64,000 nt of DNA from Pseudomonas sp. LB-090624. Its GTDB lineage: Bacteria; Pseudomonadota; Gammaproteobacteria; Pseudomonadales; Pseudomonadaceae. Shown here piece by piece: positions 31,082-40,176 of the stretch. Position 1 is the first letter of the stretch; each line of letters begins with the position of its first letter. A program made the position numbers and the translations under genes. The stretch covers positions 62,001-126,000 of the forward strand of contig NZ_QJRL01000009.1 of the NCBI RefSeq assembly GCF_003205205.1, given 5' to 3'. The notes below the pieces were generated by a model that saw only the letters and a program-made list of their open reading frames with translations, was not told the DNA's origin and made no database searches.

Positions 31082-34000
31082 AGCGCCACCGGCATGCGCA
31101 GGTTACGCACCGCGCTTAGATCGAACGGGTTGGGCGAACGCTGGGTCAGCACCAAGTAGTTGACCCGCATGCCGCCGACATTGCCCTTGATCATCAGTAC
31201 ATCGCGGCCGCTCTGGTACTCGGTCTGCATCAGGTCGAACAGGCGGAACAGCGACCACGGGCCGGTGTTCTTCTCCAGCACCGTAGCCTTGCCGTCGAGG
31301 CCTTCCAGGGCCAGGCTGGTGCGCCCGTCGTCGGCATCAGTCGGCCATTTGAAGGCCATCGGCACGATCGGTCCGTGGCGGTACACTATTTGCTGGGCAC
31401 CGAAGCGAAACTCGGCGCGGCCGACAGTGGAATCCAGTGTGTATGGCTCTAGCTTGAACTGTACCTGCGGCTCGTTGGGGTTGTCGGCAAAGAAGCCGCG
31501 CTGGATGGTCTGCACGTTGTTCATCTGGACGAGAAACTCACGCGACACCGGCAAGCTGCGACCATCGACGGCGCGCAGGCGGTAGCTGCCTGGCTCGCCG
31601 ATCACGAATGGCCTGAGGTAGGTGTCGAAAAAGCGGTCGGCGATGCCCTGGACCTTGAAGAACTCGCGGAAGTCGTTCAACGCCACATCGCTGCTGCTGT
31701 GGGCATGGAACGGGTAACGCTCGTCGATTGTCTTGCTGTAGACGTTGTACAGCTGGGTCTCGTAGCGCTGGTTGATGTGCTCGTAGCTGTTGTCCAGCAC
31801 CAGCATCCAGCTATCCTCGGCCAGCGTCGAAAACCAGCCACTTACCGGCCGTGGTAGGCGGTTGGCGGTGTTGCGCAGGGTGCTGATAGGGTCACCCTGA
31901 TTACCGACCATGCGCCCCTTGGCCACTTCGAAGGCGGCCAGCTCAGGCTGGCTGGATCGGGCCAGGCCCAGCAGCTGCAGTTGCAGGTCGTTGAGCGCCT
32001 GCAGCGCCATGCCCAGATCAGCGGTCGGGCCGTTGTCCTCGTCCAACAGCCGGTGCAACGACTCGAAGCGCCGCTCCAGGGCCTTGCGCGAGGTGTCCGG
32101 CAGGCGCTTGGCCAGGGCCTGGCTGGCGGACCCGGCAGTAGCAGCGGCTACGTTGCCCAGCTTGCCTGCGGCCTGCTGCGCCACTTCGGTCGCCACATCG
32201 GCAGCGTCGGCCACGGCCGGGAAGCGGGTATTTTCGCGCACTTCGGCGAGCATCAGCAGCAATGGCGAATTGGCCGCGCTCAGGCTGGCCAGCTGGTTAG
32301 CGCCCTCTTCGCTGTTGGTGAAGGTTGCCAGGCGCACTTGACCAATGGCCTCGCTCCAGTAGTTGGCGTAGTCGTTGAAGTACAACTGTTCCAGTTGCAC
32401 CAGCAACTTGCGCATGTCCATGCCACTGAGGCGGGCGCCCTCGCCCAGCACCCAGTTGTCGCGCAGGATTTCCTGCACCAGGACAGAGCCTTGGGCTATG
32501 AAATACTGCTGGTAGCCACGATGGGTGTAGAAACCCGGGATCACGTAGTCGATGCCGGCGAACACCGCACCCTGCGGGCCGGTGTGCTGGCTCAGACGGT
32601 ACTCGGGCAGGCTACGGGCCTGCTCGCGCAGCACCCGGTAGACCACCGCCGCCAGCGATTCACGGCGCAGTACTTGGCGTGCCTGGGCCACCAGCGGGTC
32701 GTTCAGCGGTTGGCTGTAACTCAGCGCCAACAGGCGCTCGAAGTGGGTGTTAAGGTCGTCCTGCAGCTTGGTGTTGCCGGGGTAGCGCCCCGACCACTGT
32801 TTGGCCATCCATTCCTTGAGCAACGCGTTATCGCGCCGGTCGGGCATGTTCAGCATCAGGTAGGCGCGCAGGCTGGCCAGCAGGCGTTCGCGGTTGCCCA
32901 TACTGCTGCGGATTTGCCCTTCGAGGGTTTGCGCCACACGTGGCAGTAGTTGCTCGATCAGCTCACGGTTGTAAGCCTCCAGCAGTACCGCGCTGGTTTC
33001 ATCGCCCTGATACAGACCACCGCGCTCGGCGTAGGAGGCATCGCCCGGAGCCGGGAACACTTGAGTAGCGGCGTAGCGGTTGTCCAGCAGCGGCAGGATT
33101 GCCATGTCATCGTCACGGGCGGTCAGTGCGGAGCCCTCGCGGCCGTGGCGGTCGGCCAAGACCCTGAGTTTCTCCAAGTTACCGTCGTTGGCCGAAAAAC
33201 TACCTGCCCACAACAGGCCGAACAGCCCCATGCAGCACAGCGCTCCGGCGTACAACGCACGTTGCCTCCATTTGATACGGTTGGTTTCGCGCTTGTCGAG
33301 ACCGGCCAGGGCCGCCTCGGGAAACACCACCTTGGTCATCAGATCATAGATAAAGCGTGTGCGACCGCTGTAGGTCACTGGCAGCGGCTGGCCCTTGGCG
33401 TCCACTGCCCCGGCGGCGTTGGTGTGCGGCGCACTGGTGAAGTAAAAGCCGCGCAGGGTGCTGGCGCGCTGATAACGGTTACCGGTGAATGCAGCATCCA
33501 CCAGCATGCCGAGGTTGGCCCTCACCTGACCCAATTGCTGCGGGAAGTCGAGGACGAGGCCACGGCGCTGGGCATCGCGCTCCTGATGCATGCGCGTGAT
33601 CACCTGGGCGCCAAGGCGCGACAGCAGGTCCTCGAACTCGTGGTTAAGCACTGCCACATCGGCGCCATTCTGGTCCTTGCCGAAGCTGGCGCCGAGTACC
33701 TGCTCGCTCTCTTCGCGCGCTAACTGGTCAAAAAAGGCGTCGAAACCGAGAATCTTATCGGCCTTCGTCAGCACCAGATACACCGGCACGTCGGCGTGCA
33801 GTTGCTGTTGGATCTCCTGCAGGCGGTCGCGCAAGGAGCGCCCCAGGACCACCATGCCTTCGCGATCTCCGCTAAGCAGCGTAGTCACCGGGACGGTGAT
33901 CAGTACGCCATTGAGCGGCCGATTGCGGCGGCGCGAGCGCAAAAGCCCTAGTAGGGTCGACCAGCCAGCGCCGTCGACGTCACTGTCGCCCTGATCCATG

Positions 34001-34572
34001 TAGCGGCCGCTGGTGTCGATCAGTACGCCATTTTCAGCGAAGTACCAGTCGCAAAAAGCGGTGCTGCTCGTATCACGGCTGAGCTTGCGTTCGACCTTGT
34101 TGATCGGGAACTCAAGGCCAGAGAAGTCCAGCAGACTGGTCTTGCCGGCGCCCTGGGGGCCAATCACCAGGTACCACGGTAGGTCGTTGCGCCAGCGCTC
34201 ACTGCGACCACGGTACATGCTGGAGGTCCTGAGGGTGCGCAGAGCATCCTTGAAGCGCTCGCGCAGGGTGCGCCCGGCGACTTCGATTGCAGCGCGGCGG
34301 GCCAGGTCGGCCTGGCCGGTCTCGCTCTGCGCAACCTCCTTCTTGCGCACATTGCCGCGCCAGCTGGCGAAGACGATGAACAGGCCCCACAGCAGAAACA
34401 GCACCGCGATGGTCAGCAAGCGCGAACTGGAGTCCTCCCAGAATTTATTGTCTGCGATCGCCAGCAAAGGGCCGACAAACCACACCAACAATGCGGTCAA
34501 AAGCACCAGCAGCAGGGTCCAGACCCAGGTCTTGGTCAAGAATGCCCAGGTCTTACGGAAAAAGTTGTTCAT
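31078..34572 (-). CDS. tssM: TssM (IcmF) inner-membrane ATPase-like component of the T6SS membrane complex
   Basis: 1164 aa. Two N-terminal membrane helices (WTLLLVLLTALLVWFVGPLL; LLTIAVLFLLWGLFIVFA), a cytoplasmic NTPase with Walker A GPQGAGKT at residues 138-145, a third helix (ALYAGALCCMGLFGLLWAGS) and a large periplasmic region reaching TssJ. Forms the TssJLM channel. Start ATG 34572 is 15 nt after tssL. C-terminal part rich in beta structure ends RNLRMPVAL. Confidence 0.95.
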   Translation of the reverse strand: MNNFFRKTWAFLTKTWVWTLLLVLLTALLVWFVGPLLAIADNKFWEDSSSRLLTIAVLFLLWGLFIVFASWRGNVRKKEVAQSETGQADLARRAAIEVAGRTLRERFKDALRTLRTSSMYRGRSERWRNDLPWYLVIGPQGAGKTSLLDFSGLEFPINKVERKLSRDTSSTAFCDWYFAENGVLIDTSGRYMDQGDSDVDGAGWSTLLGLLRSRRRNRPLNGVLITVPVTTLLSGDREGMVVLGRSLRDRLQEIQQQLHADVPVYLVLTKADKILGFDAFFDQLAREESEQVLGASFGKDQNGADVAVLNHEFEDLLSRLGAQVITRMHQERDAQRRGLVLDFPQQLGQVRANLGMLVDAAFTGNRYQRASTLRGFYFTSAPHTNAAGAVDAKGQPLPVTYSGRTRFIYDLMTKVVFPEAALAGLDKRETNRIKWRQRALYAGALCCMGLFGLLWAGSFSANDGNLEKLRVLADRHGREGSALTARDDDMAILPLLDNRYAATQVFPAPGDASYAERGGLYQGDETSAVLLEAYNRELIEQLLPRVAQTLEGQIRSSMGNRERLLASLRAYLMLNMPDRRDNALLKEWMAKQWSGRYPGNTKLQDDLNTHFERLLALSYSQPLNDPLVAQARQVLRRESLAAVVYRVLREQARSLPEYRLSQHTGPQGAVFAGIDYVIPGFYTHRGYQQYFIAQGSVLVQEILRDNWVLGEGARLSGMDMRKLLVQLEQLYFNDYANYWSEAIGQVRLATFTNSEEGANQLASLSAANSPLLLMLAEVRENTRFPAVADAADVATEVAQQAAGKLGNVAAATAGSASQALAKRLPDTSRKALERRFESLHRLLDEDNGPTADLGMALQALNDLQLQLLGLARSSQPELAAFEVAKGRMVGNQGDPISTLRNTANRLPRPVSGWFSTLAEDSWMLVLDNSYEHINQRYETQLYNVYSKTIDERYPFHAHSSSDVALNDFREFFKVQGIADRFFDTYLRPFVIGEPGSYRLRAVDGRSLPVSREFLVQMNNVQTIQRGFFADNPNEPQVQFKLEPYTLDSTVGRAEFRFGAQQIVYRHGPIVPMAFKWPTDADDGRTSLALEGLDGKATVLEKNTGPWSLFRLFDLMQTEYQSGRDVLMIKGNVGGMRVNYLVLTQRSPNPFDLSAVRNLRMPVAL

Positions 34573-34587
34573 GGTACGTCCCTGAAG

Positions 34588-35463
34588 TTACGACTTGGCC
34601 TCGACCACCACCGGGTCGGCCGGCTGGTAGCGCTGCAGTACCGCTTCGCGCTTGTCACCCAGCACATAAGCGAAGCCCGAAAACATCACCACCAGGGAGA
34701 TACCGGTGAAGACCGTCACCAGCCACCAGGGCACCATGCGCACCACCCCCTGGCGAGCACTGGTAAAGCCCGCCCAGCGCGGTGACAACTCACGCGGTAC
34801 ATCGCCGCGCAACTGGCGGATCTGCCGGTAGACGCCATCGCGGATGGCATCCAACTCAATGTTGCCGCGTGCCTGGACGCGGAACTTGCCTTCGAAGCCC
34901 AGCGACATACAGATGTACATCAGCTCCAACATGGCCAGATGTTTCATCGGATTTCGCCCCATGTTCTCCAACAGCTGAAAGAACTTCTCGCCCCCAGATG
35001 TCTCGTTATGGAAGCTACTTAGCAAGCTGATGGTCGACCACTCGCTCTCGTTGCCCCAACTGGTGGTTACCACCGCCTCGTCGGTGACGGTGCATAGCAC
35101 GTAGCGCGCCATCATCACTTCACCGTGGTCCACACCTTCCTCAAGCACTCGTGTCTCGAAATGGCGCAGGTGCTCGACGAGGCTGGTTTTGAGGGTACTG
35201 AGGTTGCTGCCCTCGCCGCTGGACTTGATCTCGATGATCGCCGACAGCAGCGGTGAAGCTGCTGCTACCAATGGATTCAGACTGATGTTGAAGCGCTGCT
35301 CCAGCCGCCGATTGGAGGCATACACCATGCGTTCCTCAAGGTCCTCATAGCGCGGCGGGCGGGCAAAGTCGGTCAAAGCTTCATTACTTGGGCGCTCGCC
35401 GTGCTGATTGAGCAGGACCGTACGATCGTCCTGGCTGCACTCCATTTCCTTGGTCATGCTCAT
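34588..35463 (-). CDS. tssL: TssL (DotU/IcmH) T6SS inner-membrane protein
   Basis: 291 aa. The cytoplasmic DotU domain has FNISLNPLVAAASPLLSAI, CTVTDEAVVTTSWG and LAMLELMYICMSLGFEGKFR. One C-terminal membrane helix (WWLVTVFTGISLVVMFSGFA) and a very short periplasmic tail follow; there is no OmpA-like peptidoglycan-binding extension. ATG 35463 overlaps the tssK stop (ATGA). Confidence 0.95.
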   Translation of the reverse strand: MSMTKEMECSQDDRTVLLNQHGERPSNEALTDFARPPRYEDLEERMVYASNRRLEQRFNISLNPLVAAASPLLSAIIEIKSSGEGSNLSTLKTSLVEHLRHFETRVLEEGVDHGEVMMARYVLCTVTDEAVVTTSWGNESEWSTISLLSSFHNETSGGEKFFQLLENMGRNPMKHLAMLELMYICMSLGFEGKFRVQARGNIELDAIRDGVYRQIRQLRGDVPRELSPRWAGFTSARQGVVRMVPWWLVTVFTGISLVVMFSGFAYVLGDKREAVLQRYQPADPVVVEAKS

Positions 35464-36794
35464 GCGTTCCTTATGGCCCAGAATTTCAATTCAAGCTCGC
35501 AGAACTCACCGGAGACGTGGAAGGCAAAACCGCCAGAGCGTTCGAGCCTAGCCAGGTCTTCGGTGCTGAAATCGAGAGCGAAGTAGGTTTTGTCCGAGTG
35601 GAATGGAATCTGCCTCGGCGCCACCGGCATAGGCCGTACCTTGATGCCCGGCAGGTGCAGATTGACCAACTGCCGGATTTGCTCTACCGGGCCGACCTTG
35701 AGGTGGCTGGGCAGGCGGTGTCGCAGCTCCTCGGTGTCGCAGTTGGCCTTGACCGCCAGCACGAACTGGGCGTGACCGAGCAGCTGATGGTCATGCAACG
35801 GGGCCACGAAGATGCCGTACTGGCGCTCCTGCAGGGCCATCTCGATGGCGTGCTGTTCAAGCACCATCGACAGCACCTGGCGGATCGATTCCATCAGCTT
35901 GCGGAAGCTCGCGCCCTGGTCGCTGTGCTCGTAGCGGCTGTCGTTGCGCGGGCGCTTGCTGTCGCTGGAAAACGCCGACAGGTCGCCGAACAGGGTCAGC
36001 AGGGTGCGGTACAGCTCTTCGGGGTGCACCTGCTCCACGCCCATGTAGTGGCGCAAAAGCAGGCTGGTGCGGTTGATCAGCTGCAGCATGAGAAAATCGC
36101 CGACCTCGGCGCCGCCGACCTTGCCGTTGGCGTGGATACGGTCGGCGAGGATATCGCCGCGGTTGTCGAGGATGCTGATCACTTCTTTCAGGCACGACAG
36201 CAGGTATGGCGAAGAATGGCTGTCGACGAAGCTCGGCACGAAGTCGCTGTCGAGGGTGATCACGCTGTCGGGCGAGGTGTCGTTGATCACGCACACCTTG
36301 AGCTTGACGTAGGCCTGGTCGCTCTGCTGCTCGCCCAGCAGCAGACGAAAGTCAGGGCGAGCGCAGCTGACCTGGCTGCTGGCATCCTCGCCAGCGTTGG
36401 AGTCATTCACTTCCAAGCCATAGGCGGTGTAACGCGCCAGCACATCGGGCTGGTCGGGGCGGCGGGCCTCGACATGGCCGCCGGTGACCAGCGGCAGGGC
36501 CAGGTACACCGGGATCTTCGTGATGTTCGGTGGCACATCCACAGCCAACGGTTCACGGCTACTCTCTAGGTTGAACAGGGTGCCGTCGGGCAGCACTCCG
36601 CTGGCCTGGCTGACCACCAGCTTGCCCATACCGAGGAACTGCAGGTCGATTTCCAGGCCGAGAAAGCCCCAGTTGTAACGCCCCAGCAACTGGGTGCGCG
36701 ACTTCATCTGGTTATCGTAATAGCGATCGTTTTGCTGAAAATGCTGCGGGCGCAGCAGCATGCCTTCCTGCCAGATGACTTTGTCGATGTTCAT
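35460..36794 (-). CDS. tssK: TssK baseplate protein
   Basis: 444 aa. The N-terminus VIWQEGMLLRPQHFQQNDRY is the hallmark of TssK, which links the baseplate to the membrane complex. Also FVAPLHDHQLLGHAQFVLAV and the C-terminal neck/head domain. Overlaps tssJ upstream (ATGA at 36791-36794) and tssL downstream. Confidence 0.95.
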   Translation of the reverse strand: MNIDKVIWQEGMLLRPQHFQQNDRYYDNQMKSRTQLLGRYNWGFLGLEIDLQFLGMGKLVVSQASGVLPDGTLFNLESSREPLAVDVPPNITKIPVYLALPLVTGGHVEARRPDQPDVLARYTAYGLEVNDSNAGEDASSQVSCARPDFRLLLGEQQSDQAYVKLKVCVINDTSPDSVITLDSDFVPSFVDSHSSPYLLSCLKEVISILDNRGDILADRIHANGKVGGAEVGDFLMLQLINRTSLLLRHYMGVEQVHPEELYRTLLTLFGDLSAFSSDSKRPRNDSRYEHSDQGASFRKLMESIRQVLSMVLEQHAIEMALQERQYGIFVAPLHDHQLLGHAQFVLAVKANCDTEELRHRLPSHLKVGPVEQIRQLVNLHLPGIKVRPMPVAPRQIPFHSDKTYFALDFSTEDLARLERSGGFAFHVSGEFCELELKFWAIRNA

Positions 36795-37291
36795 GTGCGG
36801 TCATCCACCTTGGCGATAGGCTCGGCGGCATCGTGGATGCCGTTCTGGTCCAGCACCAGCTGGATGCGGGTGATCTTCTCGGGAAGCACAGTGATCACGT
36901 AGCGCCACTGGGTGTCGGTGATGTCGCGGTAGGCGGCCATCACTCCGACGAAGCGGCTCGTACCGGCGACGCTGAGTTTGAGGTCCATGACCTGGCCTGG
37001 ACGCAGTTCCAACTCCTCACTGTTGACCAGGTCCTGGGCCAGCACCTCCTTGCCACGCTCGTACAGGCTGAAGAAATCGGCGTTTTCGAACGCCACCGGG
37101 TGCTTGAGCTCATACAGTCGCAGCACAATCGGCGAGGCACGGCCGTTGACGTCGGGGTTGAGGCGCTCGTTGCTAACCAAGCTCAGCTGCAGCTTGGTTT
37201 GGGTCGAATACGGCGACAGCGCCGAACAGCCGGCCAGCAACAGCAGGCCCAGTGCACTGATCAAGTTCTTGAGGGGAGGCATGGGGTTCAT
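36791..37291 (-). CDS. tssJ: TssJ outer-membrane lipoprotein
   Basis: 166 aa with a lipoprotein signal (LISALGLLLLAGCSALSPYS; lipobox LAGC, Cys ~22). The mature part is a transthyretin-like beta-sandwich with RASPIVLRLYELKHPVAFEN, the family signature. Anchors TssM to the outer membrane. Overlaps fha by 4 nt and tssK by 4 nt. Confidence 0.95.
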   Translation of the reverse strand: MNPMPPLKNLISALGLLLLAGCSALSPYSTQTKLQLSLVSNERLNPDVNGRASPIVLRLYELKHPVAFENADFFSLYERGKEVLAQDLVNSEELELRPGQVMDLKLSVAGTSRFVGVMAAYRDITDTQWRYVITVLPEKITRIQLVLDQNGIHDAAEPIAKVDDRT

Positions 37292-38454
37292 CCTTCATGC
37301 TCGCTGTGCAGGGTGGCGATCAGGCGAACCTGCTCTTCATAGGCCTGGGCGAAATCACGGGCCAGCAACCGCTCGGCAAAATCGTCGTCCAGGCTCAAGG
37401 CCTGGTGATAGCGCTGGAAGGCGCGCCAGCGGCTACCCGCGGTGGCCAGCAGCGGCTTGCCGCGCTCACGCTCGAAACGCAGGGTCAGTTGGCTAGGGGT
37501 GAAGTGCTCCAGGGTGCTGCGCACCACCGCGCGACTACCGGCCAGCAGCGCCACCTGATGCGCCTGCAAGTCGCGCAAGCTCCTGGCCAGTACCTGCTCG
37601 GAACAGCCCTGCCCGGGCTGCAGCAGCAGCCGCAGGGCCTGAGCACTGTCGCCGGCTTGGCGCAGCGGGTTGTTGCTGCTCTGCTGTGCGGTGGTGTGGC
37701 CCAGGCGCAGCTCGTTCTTCAGGTCGTTGCGGGTGCGCAGGCTCTGCTGCAGGCCACCGATGCTCTGCTTGAGCAAGCTCGCAGCCTTCACCGCCAGGGC
37801 CTCGCGGGCAGGTCCATCAAGGGCATGCACATCGACCCCAAGGGCCTCGCCGAAGCGCGCCCAGAACTGCTCCGACACTGCCTCCCCTTTGAACGCCGGG
37901 GCCTGGTAGCCCCGCTCGACCACAGGCTCCGGCACCAGTTCCGGGACGATCAGGTTCTCAGTGTCGATGCGCGCAGAATCGCTGCGCTGCACCGGCTCGT
38001 GCCAAGCGCTGGCGAAGGCGTTGTCGGCCGACGCCGTGAAGGCGCTGAGTGGGTTGAGGGCGAGGAAGGCATCGTCAGGGATGATGCTGCCGGCCGGCAC
38101 CGCGCGCCCGATCTCGCCGTCGAAACGCGCCGGCTCACGCACAAGGCGTGCGTGAATCTCGAAGTCACACAGACGGAACACGCTGTCGTGCTCGATGCGA
38201 AATGGCTCGCCCTTGGGCAACAGCACGCCGGAGCCGGTGAACACGCCGTTGCGACTGAGGTCAGTCAGGAAGAAGGTGCCCCGCTCGCAGCTGACCTTGG
38301 CGTGGTGTCCTGACAGGTGCTTCTTACCATCGGGGATGATCCACTCACAATCGCTGGCACGACCGATGATTCCGCCGGCGACGCCGAACAGGCAGGTGCG
38401 GGCATGCAGGGGAATCAGTTGCCGGGTGTTCTGAATCTCGAGCACGAGTTCCAT
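37288..38454 (-). CDS. fha: FHA-domain T6SS protein (TagH/Fha2 type)
   Basis: 388 aa from ATG 38454 (MELVLEIQNTRQ), with AAGGAG 11 nt upstream; a GTG 12 nt earlier is also in frame. The N-terminal FHA domain (GGIIGRASDCEWIIPDG, HLSGHHAKVSCERGTFFLTD, LSRNGVF) binds phospho-threonine. Residues ~190-388 are the T6SS-specific FHA-associated C-terminal domain (FWARFGEALGVDVHAL and the AQAYEEQVRLIATL end). Probable target or reader of the Stk1/Stp1 switch. Confidence 0.92.
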   Translation of the reverse strand: MELVLEIQNTRQLIPLHARTCLFGVAGGIIGRASDCEWIIPDGKKHLSGHHAKVSCERGTFFLTDLSRNGVFTGSGVLLPKGEPFRIEHDSVFRLCDFEIHARLVREPARFDGEIGRAVPAGSIIPDDAFLALNPLSAFTASADNAFASAWHEPVQRSDSARIDTENLIVPELVPEPVVERGYQAPAFKGEAVSEQFWARFGEALGVDVHALDGPAREALAVKAASLLKQSIGGLQQSLRTRNDLKNELRLGHTTAQQSSNNPLRQAGDSAQALRLLLQPGQGCSEQVLARSLRDLQAHQVALLAGSRAVVRSTLEHFTPSQLTLRFERERGKPLLATAGSRWRAFQRYHQALSLDDDFAERLLARDFAQAYEEQVRLIATLHSEHEG

Positions 38455-38475
38455 GTGTTTGTGCACTCCTTGCGG

Positions 38476-38613
38476 TCATCGGCCGCGGTTTACCACCTGG
38501 GGTTCACCCAGGGGCCGGTATTGGTCATCGTTAAACTTGTAGTTGCCGTGGCAACCGGCAAGGCCGAGCAGCAGCACCAGCCCGGCGGAGAGAAGCCATG
38601 GACGTGAAGGCAT
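38476..38613 (-). CDS. 45-residue T6SS-linked lipoprotein (OrfX-like)
   Basis: ATG 38613 with GGGGAC upstream, MPSRPWLLSAGLVLLLGLAG then Cys, a clear lipobox. The mature peptide is only ~25 residues (CHGNYKFNDDQYRPLGEP onward). It sits between the sigma54 activator and fha, where P. aeruginosa H2-T6SS has the small orfX (PA1664). Function unknown; probably an outer- or inner-membrane-anchored accessory. Confidence 0.8.
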   Translation of the reverse strand: MPSRPWLLSAGLVLLLGLAGCHGNYKFNDDQYRPLGEPQVVNRGR

Positions 38614-38648
38614 CAAAAAGTCCCCATGCGATATCAAGTAATCGAAGA

Positions 38649-40175
38649 TCACGCCTTGAACTCCCTCGGGTCGATGTTCAGGCGGTCGAGTCGGTACAAC
38701 AGGGTGCGACGCGGCAGCCCCAACTGCAGGGCGGCGACGGTCTGGTTGCCTTTGTTGCGGCGCAGGCACCCCAACATGTAGGCGCGCTCGACACGCTCCA
38801 TGTACTCACGCAGGTGCAGGTTGTTCGGTTCTGCCGGCGCCTCGTCACATACTCCGAAGTGCTCTGCGCGCAGTTCATCGCCGTCGCACAGCAGCGCCGC
38901 GCGCTCAATCATGCCCTTGAGCTCGCGCACGTTGCCGGGGAAGCCGTGGCCTGCCAAATGCGCCAGCGCGGCCTCGGACCAGCGCAGCGGGCCGCGGCCG
39001 ATGCAGTTACAGGCCTTGGCGACGAAGTGCTCAGCCAGTAAATACAGGTCATCGCCGCGTTCGCGCAGCGGCGGCAGGCTGATAGGGAACTGCGCCAGGC
39101 GGTAGTAGAGATCTTCGCGAAACTGCCCTTGGGCAACCATGGCAGGTAGGTCGCGATGGGTAGCGGCGATGATGCGCACGTCGATCTTGCGCGTCTGATT
39201 GCTCCCCAGTGGGCGGATCTCGCCGTCCTGTAGCACCCGCAGCAGCTTGGCCTGCAGCGCCAAGGGCATGTCGCCGATCTCATCGAGCAGCAAGGTACCG
39301 CCGTCGGCGGCCTCGAACAGGCCCATCCGGGTGCGATCGGCGCCGGTGAAGGCGCCCTTGCAGTAGCCGAACAGTTCGCTCTCCAGCAGGTCCTCGGGGA
39401 ACGCCGCGCAATTTTGCACGATGAAATTTTTGCTGCGGCGCAAGCCGCATTCGTGTAAGGCGCGGGCTACCACTTCCTTACCGGTGCCGGTCTCGCCGTT
39501 GAGCAGCACGGTGTAGGTGCTGTGCAGCACCTTGCTGATCAACCGATAGGTCTTGCGCATAGCCTCGCTGGTGCCGATCAGGCCGTAGTCGCTGGGGCAC
39601 ACGTTGCTGTCGGGGGGAGCAGTTGCTACCACGGCGCTGCCGCGCAGACGCAGCATCAGCGCAGCCTGGGTGAGCACGAAGCGACCAAGCTGTGCCAGCG
39701 AAGCGACGAAATGTTGCAGTTCCAGTGCCCTCGGGCTTGCGCTGATCAGCAAGCCGCCCACCTCGCCCGCCGCATTGTTCAGCGGCACGCACAGCAGACT
39801 GCGCCAGGCGTCGCCGCTGGCCGGAAGAAAGTTGGTCGAATACAGCCCGTCGCCGAGAGAGTCCAGGCACAGCACGCGGTTCTGGCACAGGCTGAACTGC
39901 AGCAGCTCATCGCCGCGGTAGTCGGCCGACAGCACCGCGCCATCGCCCGTACGCAGCTTGCCACGCAGGCACTCGGCGCCCAGGCGCAGTGCACTGTGGC
40001 CAGCATCAAGCAGGTAGACCTGTGCCAGCTCGCAGCCGCTCAGGGCGCAGGCCTGGCTTGCGAAGGCATCCAGTAACGCGCCCTGCTCCGCAGCTTGCGA
40101 CAGCACGCCAAACGCAGCCAGCAGTTGCTCGGGGTAGCCCAGCGGCCTAGGGATCTGGCCGAACAGCCCGGTCAT
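38649..40175 (-). CDS. sfa2: Sigma54-dependent transcriptional activator (Sfa2/VasH type)
   Basis: 508 aa from ATG 40175, 1 nt after the clpV stop. An N-terminal GAF-like sensor (~20-180; no receiver Asp) precedes an AAA+ domain with Walker [17 protein letters not shown], an intact GAFTGAD loop for sigma54 contact, and Walker [16 protein letters not shown]-terminal Fis-type HTH ([20 protein letters not shown]) follows. It should drive sigma54 promoters of the locus, notably the -24/-12 site before hcp. The TGCGCA repeats upstream of hcp are candidate binding sites. Confidence 0.93.
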   Translation of the reverse strand: MTGLFGQIPRPLGYPEQLLAAFGVLSQAAEQGALLDAFASQACALSGCELAQVYLLDAGHSALRLGAECLRGKLRTGDGAVLSADYRGDELLQFSLCQNRVLCLDSLGDGLYSTNFLPASGDAWRSLLCVPLNNAAGEVGGLLISASPRALELQHFVASLAQLGRFVLTQAALMLRLRGSAVVATAPPDSNVCPSDYGLIGTSEAMRKTYRLISKVLHSTYTVLLNGETGTGKEVVARALHECGLRRSKNFIVQNCAAFPEDLLESELFGYCKGAFTGADRTRMGLFEAADGGTLLLDEIGDMPLALQAKLLRVLQDGEIRPLGSNQTRKIDVRIIAATHRDLPAMVAQGQFREDLYYRLAQFPISLPPLRERGDDLYLLAEHFVAKACNCIGRGPLRWSEAALAHLAGHGFPGNVRELKGMIERAALLCDGDELRAEHFGVCDEAPAEPNNLHLREYMERVERAYMLGCLRRNKGNQTVAALQLGLPRRTLLYRLDRLNIDPREFKA

Positions 40176-40176
40176 C